IMG/VR virus record: IMGVR_UViG_3300036985_004744
Location: 1-34,070 of that record
Strand: one strand, 5' to 3'
DNA from: a virus
Length of the DNA: 34,070 bases
Part shown: piece by piece, positions 7,296-15,404 of the stretch
Layout of the letters: each line of letters starts with the position of its first letter
Numbering within the stretch: position 1 is the first letter of the stretch
Notes under the pieces: model-generated
Seen by the model: only the letters and a program-made list of their open reading frames with translations
Databases searched by the model: none
Told to the model about the DNA's origin: nothing
Translations under genes and position numbers: made by a program

Positions 7296-8658
7296 GGTCA
7301 AGCGCGCGAGCCTGGAGTTGAACGACGGGCAGATAGCAATCGTCGACGACGTCACCTCTCGAATCATCGTGGCCGAGGGTGGGTATCGAGGAGGCAAAAC
7401 CTTTGGCCTCGCTTGCAAAGCGCTGGACCTCGCCAGGCGGAACACCCGCCCGGTGGTGTTTGGTGCCCCCACCTGGCCCATGGTGGAGCAGGTATTCGTC
7501 GAGACCCTGCGCGAGGTGTGCGGGCTGATGGGTATCGCGTTCTCGTGGAACGCCTACCACAAGACCGCGACTGTCTACCGGCGGCACCCTCGCCGCATCA
7601 TCTGCCGGTCTCTCGACAACCCTCGCAGCGCCGAGGGCCTGACCTCGTCATCGGCCATCGTCGACGAGTGGGAGCTGTGCCACCCGCAGGCCATCAAAAC
7701 CATCAACGCCCGCATCACCGCCGGCGCCGTTACCCAGCTCGTCCTCGGTGGCACGCCTGAGGGGTTTGGCCCGGCCTATGACCTCATCCTGAAACACCCG
7801 CAGCCGTCGACGACGGTGGTAAAGTTGCCGACCTCGGGCAACGCGCACCACCTGCGCGAGGACTACCTCGACTCCCAGCGGGCTGTCCTCGACGAGACCG
7901 AGCAGGCGGAGAAGCTGGACGGGGTGAGGCAGCAGAAAGGCGGTCTGGTGTACCGGCGGCTCCATCGCCCGACCACGTTCGGCACTCGCTGCATCCACCC
8001 CGACGAGCCCGTCGACCTCGAAATGTGGTGCGACTTCAACGTCGGGGCGCAGTGTTGGTACCTCGTCGAGGTGCATCGCTCCACCCGCCGGTTCCACGTC
8101 GTCCTCGAGATGGTCGGCTATGACGTCGACACCGACCAGCACGCTGCCCGGGTGACCTCTCACATCGCCGACTACCTCACCCGCCGCAGCCGTCATCGCG
8201 AGCGCGTCGACGCCGACGACGTCCGCCGCATGCATCTGTCCGCACCCTGCGACGCAAGCGGTCGAAACCGGGGCGCCCTCGGGTCACATGCCACCGTGCT
8301 CACCTCCCACGGGTTCCGCCCCCGCTACAGCACCAGGGGCAACCCCGACGTCGAGGACCGGGTGCTCGCAGTCAACGTCGCCCTGGGCCAGCGCCCGACC
8401 CGGCTCACCATCGACGAGGCCGCCTGCCCGTTCCTTGCGCGCGCCATCACCCAACAAGGCCGAGACCCATCAGGCGCACCCTCAAAAAACAAGGACCCGC
8501 GCAACGACCTGTCGGGCCCGGTCGACGCCCTCGGATACGGGGTTTTCTGGCACTCCCCGGTGTTCCGCTACCGCGTCAACGCCACCACCGACCCCGCCGT
8601 CGCGTTCGCTGTCGAGGTCAAGGAGCGCGAGGAGCGGCTGTCCGACGTGCTGCGCTAG
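7285..8658 (+). CDS. Terminase large subunit
   Basis: 457-residue ATP-driven DNA packaging motor with nuclease. Starts at GTG 7285, overlapping the previous gene by 11 bases. ATPase: Walker A EGGYRGGKT (31-39), Walker B AIVDEWE (124-130), coupling motif GGTPEG (155-160). Nuclease (RNase H-like): first acidic residue in MWCDFN (D250), then PCDASGRNRG (D323) and the closing NDLSGPVDALGYG (D408, D414). Length is normal. It acts at the portal to cut and pump DNA; whether packaging is headful or cos cannot be settled here, although a circular assembly without a defined end fits circular permutation. Confidence 0.95.
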   Translation: MTAEVKRASLELNDGQIAIVDDVTSRIIVAEGGYRGGKTFGLACKALDLARRNTRPVVFGAPTWPMVEQVFVETLREVCGLMGIAFSWNAYHKTATVYRRHPRRIICRSLDNPRSAEGLTSSSAIVDEWELCHPQAIKTINARITAGAVTQLVLGGTPEGFGPAYDLILKHPQPSTTVVKLPTSGNAHHLREDYLDSQRAVLDETEQAEKLDGVRQQKGGLVYRRLHRPTTFGTRCIHPDEPVDLEMWCDFNVGAQCWYLVEVHRSTRRFHVVLEMVGYDVDTDQHAARVTSHIADYLTRRSRHRERVDADDVRRMHLSAPCDASGRNRGALGSHATVLTSHGFRPRYSTRGNPDVEDRVLAVNVALGQRPTRLTIDEAACPFLARAITQQGRDPSGAPSKNKDPRNDLSGPVDALGYGVFWHSPVFRYRVNATTDPAVAFAVEVKEREERLSDVLR

Positions 8659-8691
8659 GCCGTTGACAGCTGGGCTGCTATTGTGCTGGGC

Positions 8692-10230
8692 ATGGACCTC
8701 TTCTCCTCGCAGTCTGACACCCTCGTCGCAGCTATCCGCGCCGCCGCTGCCCAGTCCGCCGAGGCCATGGGCGTCGACGCCTGGGTGCGAGTACCCCTAC
8801 AAGAGGTGCTGAAGGCCGAGAAGGAACGCCGCCCCCCGGGCCAGATGGCCGACTCGCGAGCGTTCGCTCAGCGGTACCTGGGCAACCAGGGCGAAGTCAT
8901 CCGCGCGGCCCTGCGCGAGCGCTACCCCCTGTCGTTCGCGCGCATGCCCATCGCCCCGCTGCCCTACATCCGGCAGTGGGCGCGCGCTGACTCGGGCTGC
9001 TATCAAAACGAGGCGACCCGCTCCCTCATTCTCCGCGCGACGCGCGAGGTGCTGCCCGACACCGACCCCCGCGCGGTGGCATTCCCGCTGGCCATCGACG
9101 ACGCCCGGGTTTCCGAGGTGGCCCCTGAGTGTGAGCGACGCGCGAGGACGGGCGTCAAATCCACCGCCATCCATGTCGTTTGGATGCCACCTATCGGCGA
9201 CGCCGACGGGCGCGCGGTGGCTCAGCACTACTGGCCCCACGACGTGCTGGCGCTGTCGCATCCGTCCTACCCCACCGAGGACGAGGCCCTGATATTCGTC
9301 GCGCTGAGACAGGCCGACGGGGGGTGGCTGGGATACCGCCGGCTGTTCACCGAGGTGGACGGCATCGTCGACGTGTGGGGCCCGTGGGAGTTGGGGCACT
9401 GGGTCGAGGGGTACGAGGAGCGCGCAGTGTGGCGCGAGTATGATGGCACGGTGCTGCCGGTGGTCCTGCTCCGCCTGGAGCCCGGCGACGGTGGTGTGTG
9501 GCCTGCTGCTGAGCGCGACAGCTACCTCGTCGCAGACCAGCTCAACACCTCGCGAGCCAACCTTGAGCACGTCACCGACCTGCAGGGACACAGCAACCTG
9601 CTCGTTGCAAGCGACACCATGGATGAGGACGACGTCGGCGTCGCCCCCGACAGCCTCATCAAGCTGCGCAGCGGTGACACCGCGTCGTGGATATCCCCTG
9701 CCCCCGCCCTGGAGCAGATGCGGGTCAGCATCGAGGAGAAACAGGGCGCGGTGGCCGTCGCGCGAGGCAATGACGCAAGCGCCTACAGTGCGACCCCGGG
9801 CCCTGCCGAGAGTGGCATCGCCCGCATCGTCGCCAAGTTCCCGCACGAACTCGCGCTGCGCGAGAGTCGCGAGGCCGTCCGCCGTTTCGATGAGCGCCTC
9901 TGTCGACTTGTCCTAGACGTGGTTGACACATGGGGCGATGGAGCGTTCGGCGATGCCGTCACTCCCCGCACCGTCCTCGCCCCCTCGGTCGTCTTCGAGG
10001 ACCCCACCGCCAAGCAGCAAAGGGCAATGACCAACCTCGACGTCGGCGCCATCAGCCCTGCCCAGTACGTCGTCGAGATTGGCCTGTATCCATCCGTCGA
10101 GAAGGCCGGCGAGGCAGGCTACTCCATGCTCGCCGCTATGCAGGCCCCGCCGGCGCCGAGGGCCTCGGTCTCGTCGTCCATTGCCGTTGCTGCGCCTGTC
10201 GACCTGGTGACCGATGCCGCAGGGGAGTGA
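8692..10230 (+). CDS. Portal protein
   Basis: 512 residues from ATG 8692; an in-frame GTG at 8683 is an alternative start. Portal proteins form the dodecameric ring at one capsid vertex through which DNA passes. Supporting features are the position after the large terminase, the length, and a C-terminal half typical of portals: DQLNTSRANLEHVTDLQGHS, LEQMRVSIEEKQGAVAVARG and FPHELALRESREAVRRFDE, the long crown/stem helices after a beta-rich wing containing GVAPDSLIKLRSGD. The 3' end overlaps the MuF-like gene by 17 bases. A 33-bp gap upstream holds a TTGACA with no fitting -10. Confidence 0.88.
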   Translation: MDLFSSQSDTLVAAIRAAAAQSAEAMGVDAWVRVPLQEVLKAEKERRPPGQMADSRAFAQRYLGNQGEVIRAALRERYPLSFARMPIAPLPYIRQWARADSGCYQNEATRSLILRATREVLPDTDPRAVAFPLAIDDARVSEVAPECERRARTGVKSTAIHVVWMPPIGDADGRAVAQHYWPHDVLALSHPSYPTEDEALIFVALRQADGGWLGYRRLFTEVDGIVDVWGPWELGHWVEGYEERAVWREYDGTVLPVVLLRLEPGDGGVWPAAERDSYLVADQLNTSRANLEHVTDLQGHSNLLVASDTMDEDDVGVAPDSLIKLRSGDTASWISPAPALEQMRVSIEEKQGAVAVARGNDASAYSATPGPAESGIARIVAKFPHELALRESREAVRRFDERLCRLVLDVVDTWGDGAFGDAVTPRTVLAPSVVFEDPTAKQQRAMTNLDVGAISPAQYVVEIGLYPSVEKAGEAGYSMLAAMQAPPAPRASVSSSIAVAAPVDLVTDAAGE

Positions 10231-10975
10231 GCAGGCCGACGCTGTGGCTGCCCGGCTGCGCGACATTCTCGCCGCAGCCGAGGGTGAGGTGCGCCGGCTG
10301 CTGCTGAAAATGGAGACCCGCCCCGGCGAGGCCACGCTGGCCGCGACGCAGAACAATCAGGCGGTAGTGAGCCAAATCCGCCGGCGCATCGCGAGCCTGG
10401 GCGGACTCATCACCGAGGAGGCAGCCAAGGCGAGCGCCGCCGCCGCGACGGGAGAGTCTCGCCGCCTGGGCATCACTATGGAGCCCGACGTCCTGCGCGT
10501 TCTCGATGCGATCACCGAGGACCGCATCAAGGAGATATCCGCGACGTGGGCCGCTGCAGCCGACGAGGTGGCCCGTGCTGCGCGAGTCGCCACCACCTCG
10601 GGCGCCGACCTGTCTCGCCTCATCGACGACGTGCAGCTGAAACTGGGTGGGGCGCGCGCGGGCTCGCTATCCGCCGTCGACTCGATGACGATGGCAGCGG
10701 GACGTCAAATCACCATCCTCGACGCCGAGATGAGCGGGGAGGACATGGTCTACGCCTACGGTGGGCCCGTTGACGCAATCACCCGCCTGTTTTGCCGCGA
10801 GCATCACTCGCGCCTTACCTCGCAGGTGTACACCGTCGAGGCCCTCGACCGCCTCAGCAACCCCGGGCAACCGACCCCGGTGTCCGTCTACCTGGGGGGG
10901 TTCAACTGCCGGCACAACCTGCAGCCGATGACCCGCGCCATGGCCATCGACCGAGGGTATAGGGTGGTCGAGTGA
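10214..10975 (+). CDS. MuF-like minor head / head morphogenesis protein
   Basis: 253 residues, start overlapping the portal gene. The N-terminal two thirds is helical. The C-terminal domain carries the conserved pattern of MuF / SPP1 gp7-like proteins: AYGGPVDAITRLFCREHHSR, then VYTVEALDRLSN and YLGGFNCRHNLQPM, with the paired Cys and His residues (CREHH...NCRHN). Such proteins follow the portal gene, bind the portal or incoming DNA, and are packaged in low copy. No toxin domain is fused, unlike some MuF proteins. The stop overlaps the next start. Confidence 0.8.
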   Translation: MPQGSEQADAVAARLRDILAAAEGEVRRLLLKMETRPGEATLAATQNNQAVVSQIRRRIASLGGLITEEAAKASAAAATGESRRLGITMEPDVLRVLDAITEDRIKEISATWAAAADEVARAARVATTSGADLSRLIDDVQLKLGGARAGSLSAVDSMTMAAGRQITILDAEMSGEDMVYAYGGPVDAITRLFCREHHSRLTSQVYTVEALDRLSNPGQPTPVSVYLGGFNCRHNLQPMTRAMAIDRGYRVVE

Positions 10976-11469
10976 GCCTGACCAAATCCCCATCCCCTCC
11001 TCGTCCGCGCGTTGACAGAGTAAAGGTCGCCGAGCTGCTGGCCTCGCTCGTCATCGGGCACATCCGCGAGCGCTGCGAGGCCGGCATGGATACGGACAAC
11101 CGCCCCTTCGAGGGCTACTCCCAGCAGTATGAGAAAACCCGCGCGGCGCTTGGGCGCAACCCATCGCCCGTCGACCTGCTGATGACCGGCGGGATGGTGG
11201 GCGCCGTCCAAGTCGTCGAAAGGACCGACGACTACGTCGTCGTCGGCGTCGGCACTGGTACCTCCTCGCGTCGACGAGCCCCTACAAGGCGACGCCGCCG
11301 CAAGCGCGCGGGTGAAAAACGCGCGCCCCCGCACAACCTCCTCGGGGAGTGGCACCAGTTCGGCGCCGGCAAAAACCCTCGCAGAAAATGGTTCGGTGTC
11401 TCTCGCCCCGGCGAAACTGCATTGCGCCGCGAGGCCGCGCGCCGCCGCCCCCCGTTGCTCAATGCCTAA
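10972..11469 (+). CDS. Head completion / virion morphogenesis protein candidate
   Basis: 165 residues, starting at GTG 10972 with overlap to the MuF-like gene. The layout resembles virion morphogenesis (neck) proteins: a phosphate-like strand segment FEGYSQQYEKTRAALG, then VDLLMTGGMVGAVQV, a strand DDYVVVGVGTG, and a C-terminal HQFGAGKNPRRKWFGVS, matching the common '..L..TG.M..' and '..H..G....R.ff..' pattern. Between strands lies an unusually basic insert (RRRAPTRRRRRKRAGEKR), possibly DNA-contacting. Assignment is by pattern and position, not by a diagnostic motif. Confidence 0.6.
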   Translation: MSLTKSPSPPRPRVDRVKVAELLASLVIGHIRERCEAGMDTDNRPFEGYSQQYEKTRAALGRNPSPVDLLMTGGMVGAVQVVERTDDYVVVGVGTGTSSRRRAPTRRRRRKRAGEKRAPPHNLLGEWHQFGAGKNPRRKWFGVSRPGETALRREAARRRPPLLNA

Positions 11470-11489
11470 CCCTCGCATTGCGACGCCAT

Positions 11490-11518
11490 TTGACAGCCGT
11501 TACATAGAAGGTTACCGT
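11490..11518 (+). promoter_or_regulatory. Candidate promoter upstream of the scaffold/capsid genes
   Basis: A perfect -35 TTGACA (11490-11495) is followed after 17 bases by TACCGT (11513-11518), which keeps only the TA...T of the -10 consensus. It lies in the 56-bp gap before the next small gene, one of few gaps in the head region, and could boost capsid expression. The weak -10 limits confidence. Confidence 0.4.
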
Positions 11519-11525
11519 TGCGACT

Positions 11526-11714
11526 ATGGAACACGACATGTCTCCCGAAGCGCAGCTCGTCATCGACGACGCCGCAGCCGTTGTCGCCGCCGTCGCCGAA
11601 GTCGACCCCGACCTCGCGGAGGCCGTCGCCTCGGTCATCGAGGACGCCCTCGCGCTCGCCGAGCCTGCCGCTGCTGAGGGCTCGCCCGACGTTGACGTCG
11701 AGGTCAGCGCATGA
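11526..11714 (+). CDS. Small acidic hypothetical protein
   Basis: 62 residues, strongly acidic and Ala-rich (IDDAAAVVAAVAEVDPDLAEAV and on), with one likely amphipathic helix and no membrane segment or known motif. The ATG lies 8 bases downstream of the candidate promoter -10, so its leader would be very short if that promoter is real. The stop overlaps the start of the scaffold candidate. An accessory to capsid assembly is possible from position only. Confidence 0.55.
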   Translation: MEHDMSPEAQLVIDDAAAVVAAVAEVDPDLAEAVASVIEDALALAEPAAAEGSPDVDVEVSA

Positions 11715-12313
11715 GTGAGGCCGTCGCTGCGCCAGTCGTCGAGGGTGCCGAGCCCAGCTCACCCGCGAGCGCCACACCGGCGCCTGCTGCCTCGCGCGCC
11801 CAGGGGGCGCTGGCTGCGTTCCGCGCGCGTCGTGCGTCTGTGGCTGGAGCACCAGCTGGTGCGCCTGCTGCTGCAGCTGAGGCGGCTCCATCGGCATCCC
11901 CCGCCGCAGCTCCCCCCGCCCCTGCAATCCCCGCCGACATTGCCGACGGGGCGAAGCGCTGGGCCCAGCACCTGAAGGCCGAGAGCGCGCGCATCAGCGC
12001 CGCCGCCGAGGGCCTGGGCGAGGACGACCGCGCGCTGCTCGATGGCATCACCGATGTCGGCCTCCGCGCCAAGGTGTTGGACCGGCTGAAGTCCTCGCAG
12101 GGTGAGGCACCAGCCAAAACGCGCGCCACCCCTCGGGCTGCAGGTGGTCCGCCGTCGGCCTCGTCGGTCGATTTCGCCGCCTCAATCAGAGACCCCCGCG
12201 CGATGGCCGAAGCCAAAGCCAAAGACCCCGCCGGATTCGCAGCTTTTTTTTCCTCCGCGCTGAAAAGTGCGGGGCGTAAGTCGACCCTCGACGGCGCAAA
12301 ATCGCGCAACTGA
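11711..12313 (+). CDS. Scaffolding protein candidate
   Basis: 200 residues directly upstream of the major capsid gene. The first ~75 residues are low-complexity Ala/Pro/Ser/Glu. The middle is helical and charged (KRWAQHLKAESARISAAAEGLGEDD), and the end is basic (LKSAGRKSTLDGAKSRN). Scaffolds are typically helical, low-complexity proteins with a basic C-terminal capsid-binding tail and are encoded just before the capsid gene; this one fits all three. No Ser or Cys protease signature is seen, and no separate protease gene was found. A run of eight T residues (12244-12251) lies inside the gene. Confidence 0.55.
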   Translation: MSEAVAAPVVEGAEPSSPASATPAPAASRAQGALAAFRARRASVAGAPAGAPAAAAEAAPSASPAAAPPAPAIPADIADGAKRWAQHLKAESARISAAAEGLGEDDRALLDGITDVGLRAKVLDRLKSSQGEAPAKTRATPRAAGGPPSASSVDFAASIRDPRAMAEAKAKDPAGFAAFFSSALKSAGRKSTLDGAKSRN

Positions 12314-12331
12314 CGAGAGTCGCATACCCCC

Positions 12332-12338
12332 AAGGAGG
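12332..12338 (+). promoter_or_regulatory. Perfect Shine-Dalgarno for the major capsid gene
   Basis: AAGGAGG sits 5 bases before the ATG at 12344. It is the best ribosome-binding site I noticed in the genome and fits very high expression of the capsid protein. Confidence 0.85.
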
Positions 12339-12343
12339 TTGCC

Positions 12344-13357
12344 ATGGGCACCACAAACGTCGCATCGGTCTCGAACCACATTCTCACCGAGCTCATGGGC
12401 AACGCCCTGGCTCCCTTGTTCCGTCGCTACATGGCGCTGCGCTTGCTCAATCGCAGCAACATCGACGGCGGTGCATCCCTCACCCGCAAGATCCCGACGC
12501 AGGAGGCCATTGCCGCCGCCTATGCTGACGTCGAGGGCGTGGAGCCCGGCGACCCCGCCGGCATTGCCTACGGTTCCACCGTGAGCGTCACCCCCGCCGC
12601 CATGGTCCAGTTTATCCGACTGACCATGAAGGCGATCCGGCGCATCATGCCCGGCGCGACGCGCGAGTCGGTCATCGCCGCCGTCGAGAGTGGCAACCCT
12701 GAGAGCCTTGCCCTCATCGCGCATGCCGTGCAGCTCAGCCTCGACGCGCACTTCCGCGCTGCCGAGGTCGAGGCCCTTGACATGGCCAACGACTTCACCC
12801 GCACCAGCGGCACGACCAACACCGTGCTGTCCGCCGCCGCCATGCTCGATGCCGTGACCAACTACCGCGCCGGCACCGTGACTGCGCTCGCTACCTCGGG
12901 CGCGCCGAGCAACATGAACGCCGCTTTCGTCCTCGACGACATCGGCGTCGGTCAGCTCATCAACGTGCTGCAGACGGGCACGGGTACCGGCCTCGCCGCG
13001 CTGTGGTCCAACCCCGCCATCGACGTCACCCTCGGGGATGCGTCGGTCATCTCGCAGGCCGACGGTCTGCGCGGCTACTGGATGGGCGTGCCCGTCCTCG
13101 CCTGCGACAGCGCGCTGCAGGCCCAGGACGGCACCGACCGCTACGGCATGCTCGTCGCCATCGGCAGCGGTGAGACCGGCGAGCCCGGCAGCATCCGTGG
13201 CGCTGGCGAGTTCTGCGAGGGCCACACCCCCTCCGTCGAGTTCGCTCGGCACATCGAGAACGACATCATCAATGTCGTCTCGCGCTGGGAGTGGGTCGTC
13301 GCCAAACACACCGACCTGCATGGCCTGCGCATGCGCTACAAGAAGACGCTCAGCTGA
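12344..13357 (+). CDS. Major capsid protein
   Basis: 337 residues, identified by position after the scaffold candidate, a perfect ribosome site, and a terminator of its own downstream, all expected for the most abundant virion protein. The protein reads as an HK97-type capsid subunit: a helical N-arm (HILTELMGNALAPLFRRYMALR), LTRKIPTQEAIAAAYADVEGVEPGD, a long helix region through LIAHAVQLSLDAHFRAAEVEALD, and a C-terminal P/A-domain ending with EFARHIENDIINVVSRWEWVVA and LHGLRMRYKK. The fold is inferred, with no diagnostic single motif. No obvious cleavage site for a prohead protease is visible. Confidence 0.8.
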   Translation: MGTTNVASVSNHILTELMGNALAPLFRRYMALRLLNRSNIDGGASLTRKIPTQEAIAAAYADVEGVEPGDPAGIAYGSTVSVTPAAMVQFIRLTMKAIRRIMPGATRESVIAAVESGNPESLALIAHAVQLSLDAHFRAAEVEALDMANDFTRTSGTTNTVLSAAAMLDAVTNYRAGTVTALATSGAPSNMNAAFVLDDIGVGQLINVLQTGTGTGLAALWSNPAIDVTLGDASVISQADGLRGYWMGVPVLACDSALQAQDGTDRYGMLVAIGSGETGEPGSIRGAGEFCEGHTPSVEFARHIENDIINVVSRWEWVVAKHTDLHGLRMRYKKTLS

Positions 13358-13368
13358 GAGCGTCGTCG

Positions 13369-13399
13369 ACGACGGCGCCAACCCCGGCGCCGTCGTTTT
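13369..13399 (+). terminator. Intrinsic terminator downstream of the capsid gene
   Basis: A perfect 11-bp stem, ACGACGGCGCC / GGCGCCGTCGT, with a 6-base loop is followed by a short T run (four T including the last stem base). It starts 11 bases after the capsid stop codon. It probably attenuates transcription so that capsid mRNA exceeds that of downstream genes, or stabilises the capsid mRNA 3' end. Confidence 0.75.
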
Positions 13400-13414
13400 C
13401 CTCGAGGACGAACG

Positions 13415-13840
13415 ATGGAACGACCTGGACCTGGTGGCCGATTGCTCAAGTTCTTTTGCGTGAACGATGACGGGGTGCGCATCAAGCGTGACCTGGGCCT
13501 CGACCGCAACGGCGAGAAAACCTCGCAGCGCCAGGCAATCGAGCGCATCCTCGACGAGGTGGTCTACCTCGACGGCAGGAAAGTCGCCGCGTTCTCCCTC
13601 GCTGAGCCACCGACCAAGGCATGGCCCAACGACAAATTTGACGACAACGTCCTGTGTGGGCGCACCGGCAAGTGGCAGTTGGCCAGCGAGGAGTGGCTCG
13701 CACTGCGAGCCAAGCAAGTCGCCCAGCGTAACAGCGAGCACGAGGCCCAGGAGAACAAGGCCCGCATGCTCGCCTCGCAGAACCTCGCCTCGCAGCTAGA
13801 GTCCCTCGCCGCCCGCTCAGGAAAGGCCGCCCGCCAATGA
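13415..13840 (+). CDS. Hypothetical protein after the capsid gene
   Basis: 141 residues, ATG 13415, 16 bases after the terminator. The N-terminal half is alpha/beta (LLKFFCVNDDGVRIKRDLGLD, then LDGRKVAAFSLAEPP), followed by FDDNVLCGRTGKWQLASEEWLALRAKQVAQRN and a long charged helix to the end. No family recognised. Its place among head genes suggests a virion or head-assembly role. The stop overlaps a 55-codon gene. Confidence 0.7.
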   Translation: MERPGPGGRLLKFFCVNDDGVRIKRDLGLDRNGEKTSQRQAIERILDEVVYLDGRKVAAFSLAEPPTKAWPNDKFDDNVLCGRTGKWQLASEEWLALRAKQVAQRNSEHEAQENKARMLASQNLASQLESLAARSGKAARQ

Positions 13841-14004
13841 GTGAGCCAAAACCCCCTCCGCCGGTGACGACTCGCGTCGTCGACATCGTTGCAGCCGACA
13901 TCAAGAAATCCTCCCCCTCCATGTCCTCCGAGCAAGCCCGCTCCATTGCCATCGAAAGCGCTCGCCGGGTTGACCGGCAGCAGCGCGAAAGGAAGTCACC
14001 ATGA
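13837..14004 (+). CDS. Small hypothetical protein (55 residues)
   Basis: A 55-codon reading frame bridges the only gap between two accepted genes with ATGA overlaps on both sides (13837-13840 and 14001-14004). It starts MSEPKPPPPVTTRVVD, continues with a short helix (IVAADIKKSS), and ends in a charged helix with SSEQARSIAIESARRVDRQQ. The double overlap is the main evidence. The Pro-rich start and helical end resemble small head-associated proteins, but the function is unknown. Confidence 0.6.
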   Translation: MSEPKPPPPVTTRVVDIVAADIKKSSPSMSSEQARSIAIESARRVDRQQRERKSP

Positions 14005-14486
14005 CCGTCTCTCAGGCTCCCAACCCGTTTTTCCAGGCCGCCGTCGACGATGCCACCGGCATCACCACCACTGTCGCCACCGCCGGCACGCCCGTCGCCC
14101 TCGTCGGTGCGTTGTTCACGCAGCGCCAAAACAACATCCCCAGCGCCGGCGGTTCGCCCGGTTTCTTGTTTGTCCCCGCGACGGGCAAGCTGACCGTCGT
14201 CGGCCCCCTGATGGCCGGCAGGTATCGCATCGGGTTCACCCCCTCGCGCGTCACCGGCACCAACGCTGGCGTCAAAATCTTCCAAATCGCCAAGGGTGGC
14301 GTGGTGCAGGGCTTCAAGTCGACGGACACCTCCCACGCGACTGCAGTCGACGCCTCGATGGGCCCTGCGCTCGCCGTCGTTGACCTCGTCGCCGGCGACG
14401 AAATCACCGTCGTCTGCGACGCCGGCACCAGCGCCCACACCGTCATCGTGAAAACGGGCGTCCTCGAGTGTGAGCGTATCGCGTGA
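14001..14486 (+). CDS. Probable capsid decoration / beta-sandwich virion protein
   Basis: 161 residues, nearly all beta strand by eye: FLFVPATGKLTVVGPLMAGRYRIGF, then GVKIFQIAKGGVVQGF, ALAVVDLVAGDEITVVCDAG and HTVIVKTGVLECERI. This order (strand, 'aGrYrIgf', 'vdLvaGDeItv') resembles the C1q/TNF-like jelly-roll seen in virion surface proteins. With its position shortly after the capsid gene, a decoration or cementing protein is likely. No catalytic motif. The stop TGA overlaps the GTG start of the next gene. Confidence 0.55.
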   Translation: MTVSQAPNPFFQAAVDDATGITTTVATAGTPVALVGALFTQRQNNIPSAGGSPGFLFVPATGKLTVVGPLMAGRYRIGFTPSRVTGTNAGVKIFQIAKGGVVQGFKSTDTSHATAVDASMGPALAVVDLVAGDEITVVCDAGTSAHTVIVKTGVLECERIA

Positions 14487-15391
14487 ATGTGATTCTCAGG
14501 GCTGTGTCGTCGACGGTTGTCAGCTTCCCGCGTCTACAGACGACCGGGCCGCTGCCCTTGTCGGCGCCGTCCAGCCCTGAGTATCGGTTCTCGACCGCCG
14601 CCACACCATGGGTCGACGAGTTGCTGGCTTGGTCGGTGGGCACGGTCGACTCCCTCTCCCTCGTCGTGGCTGCTGCAGCCGAGGAGGGTGACACCGAGCT
14701 GGACCTCACCACCACCAGCAACGTCGTCGTGGGTCGTCGGTATCTGCTCCTCGATGCCGATGCTGTCCAGGTGGTGAGCATCGCGCGCAAGGACGCCGAG
14801 CGCGTCTACCTGGGCGAGCCCCTGCGCCGCAACGTAAGCGACGCCGCCGTCCTCACCGGCTGGGCCATCACCGCCGCCCTGACTGCGGCAAACACCGACC
14901 TCGTCGGGCCCGCCATCGTCCAGTTCCGCTGCATCCTCGGTGGCGTGACTGTCAGCTGGACCGAGAGTCTTCGCATCGCGCGCCGGCTGCCGGTGGTCCC
15001 CCTTACCGCCGACGAGCTCGTCCGCGTCTACCCAGAAATCAAGTCCCTCCATGCGCGGCAGGACGAGACCCTCGAGGACCTCATCCTCTCAGCGTGGGAC
15101 CACGTCCTCCTCCCTCGCATCCTGCGCCAGGGGTACTACCCTGAGGACGTGGTCAACGCTGACGTGTTGCGCCCAGCCCTGGCCCTCGCGTGCCTGCTGC
15201 ATGTCGTCCGCCAGTCGCGCGCCGTCGACGCCGCATACATCGACCGCATTATGTCCGACTTCGATAGGCTTCTCGATAACACCACCGCCTCGCTGCTGTG
15301 GCACACCGAACCGCAGACCGGCGGCACCATCGGGCGCGAGCCCAGCCCTGAGGCTCGCGACGCTGCGCGCTATCGCATGCTGCGCCGCTGA
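14483..15391 (+). CDS. Head-tail connector (adaptor) candidate with beta-rich N-terminal domain
   Basis: 302 residues, GTG start at 14483. Residues ~1-165 are beta-rich: EGDTELDLTTTSNVVVGRRY, LDADAVQVVSIARKDAERVYLG and IVQFRCILGGVTVSW. The C-terminal ~135 residues are helical and adaptor-like: LTADELVRVYPEIKSL, LEDLILSAWDHVLLPRIL, VLRPALALACLLHVVRQSR, resembling the gp6/gp15-type head-tail connectors that dock under the portal. A fusion of a beta domain to an adaptor is my reading. It is the last clear head-completion gene before the surface-protein block. Confidence 0.55.
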   Translation: MNVILRAVSSTVVSFPRLQTTGPLPLSAPSSPEYRFSTAATPWVDELLAWSVGTVDSLSLVVAAAAEEGDTELDLTTTSNVVVGRRYLLLDADAVQVVSIARKDAERVYLGEPLRRNVSDAAVLTGWAITAALTAANTDLVGPAIVQFRCILGGVTVSWTESLRIARRLPVVPLTADELVRVYPEIKSLHARQDETLEDLILSAWDHVLLPRILRQGYYPEDVVNADVLRPALALACLLHVVRQSRAVDAAYIDRIMSDFDRLLDNTTASLLWHTEPQTGGTIGREPSPEARDAARYRMLRR

Positions 15392-15404
15392 GCGCTGAGG
15401 CCCA

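Noticed and set aside
8663-8692. TTGACA upstream of the portal gene as a promoter
   Set aside because: At 16-18 bases spacing there is only GCTGGG-like sequence and no -10. TATTGT is only 10 bases away.
12244-12251. Run of eight T residues in the scaffold candidate as a frameshift site
   Set aside because: Neither alternative frame extends into a plausible protein domain; the same holds for the T run at 27819-27826.
12182-13741. Long open frame of 519 codons on the - strand across the capsid region
   Set aside because: It runs antisense to three accepted genes, has no ribosome site, and its composition (Gly, Asp, His, Val runs) is that expected of a complementary frame in GC-rich DNA. Similar antisense frames at 2674-3786 and 23478-24491 are rejected for the same reason.
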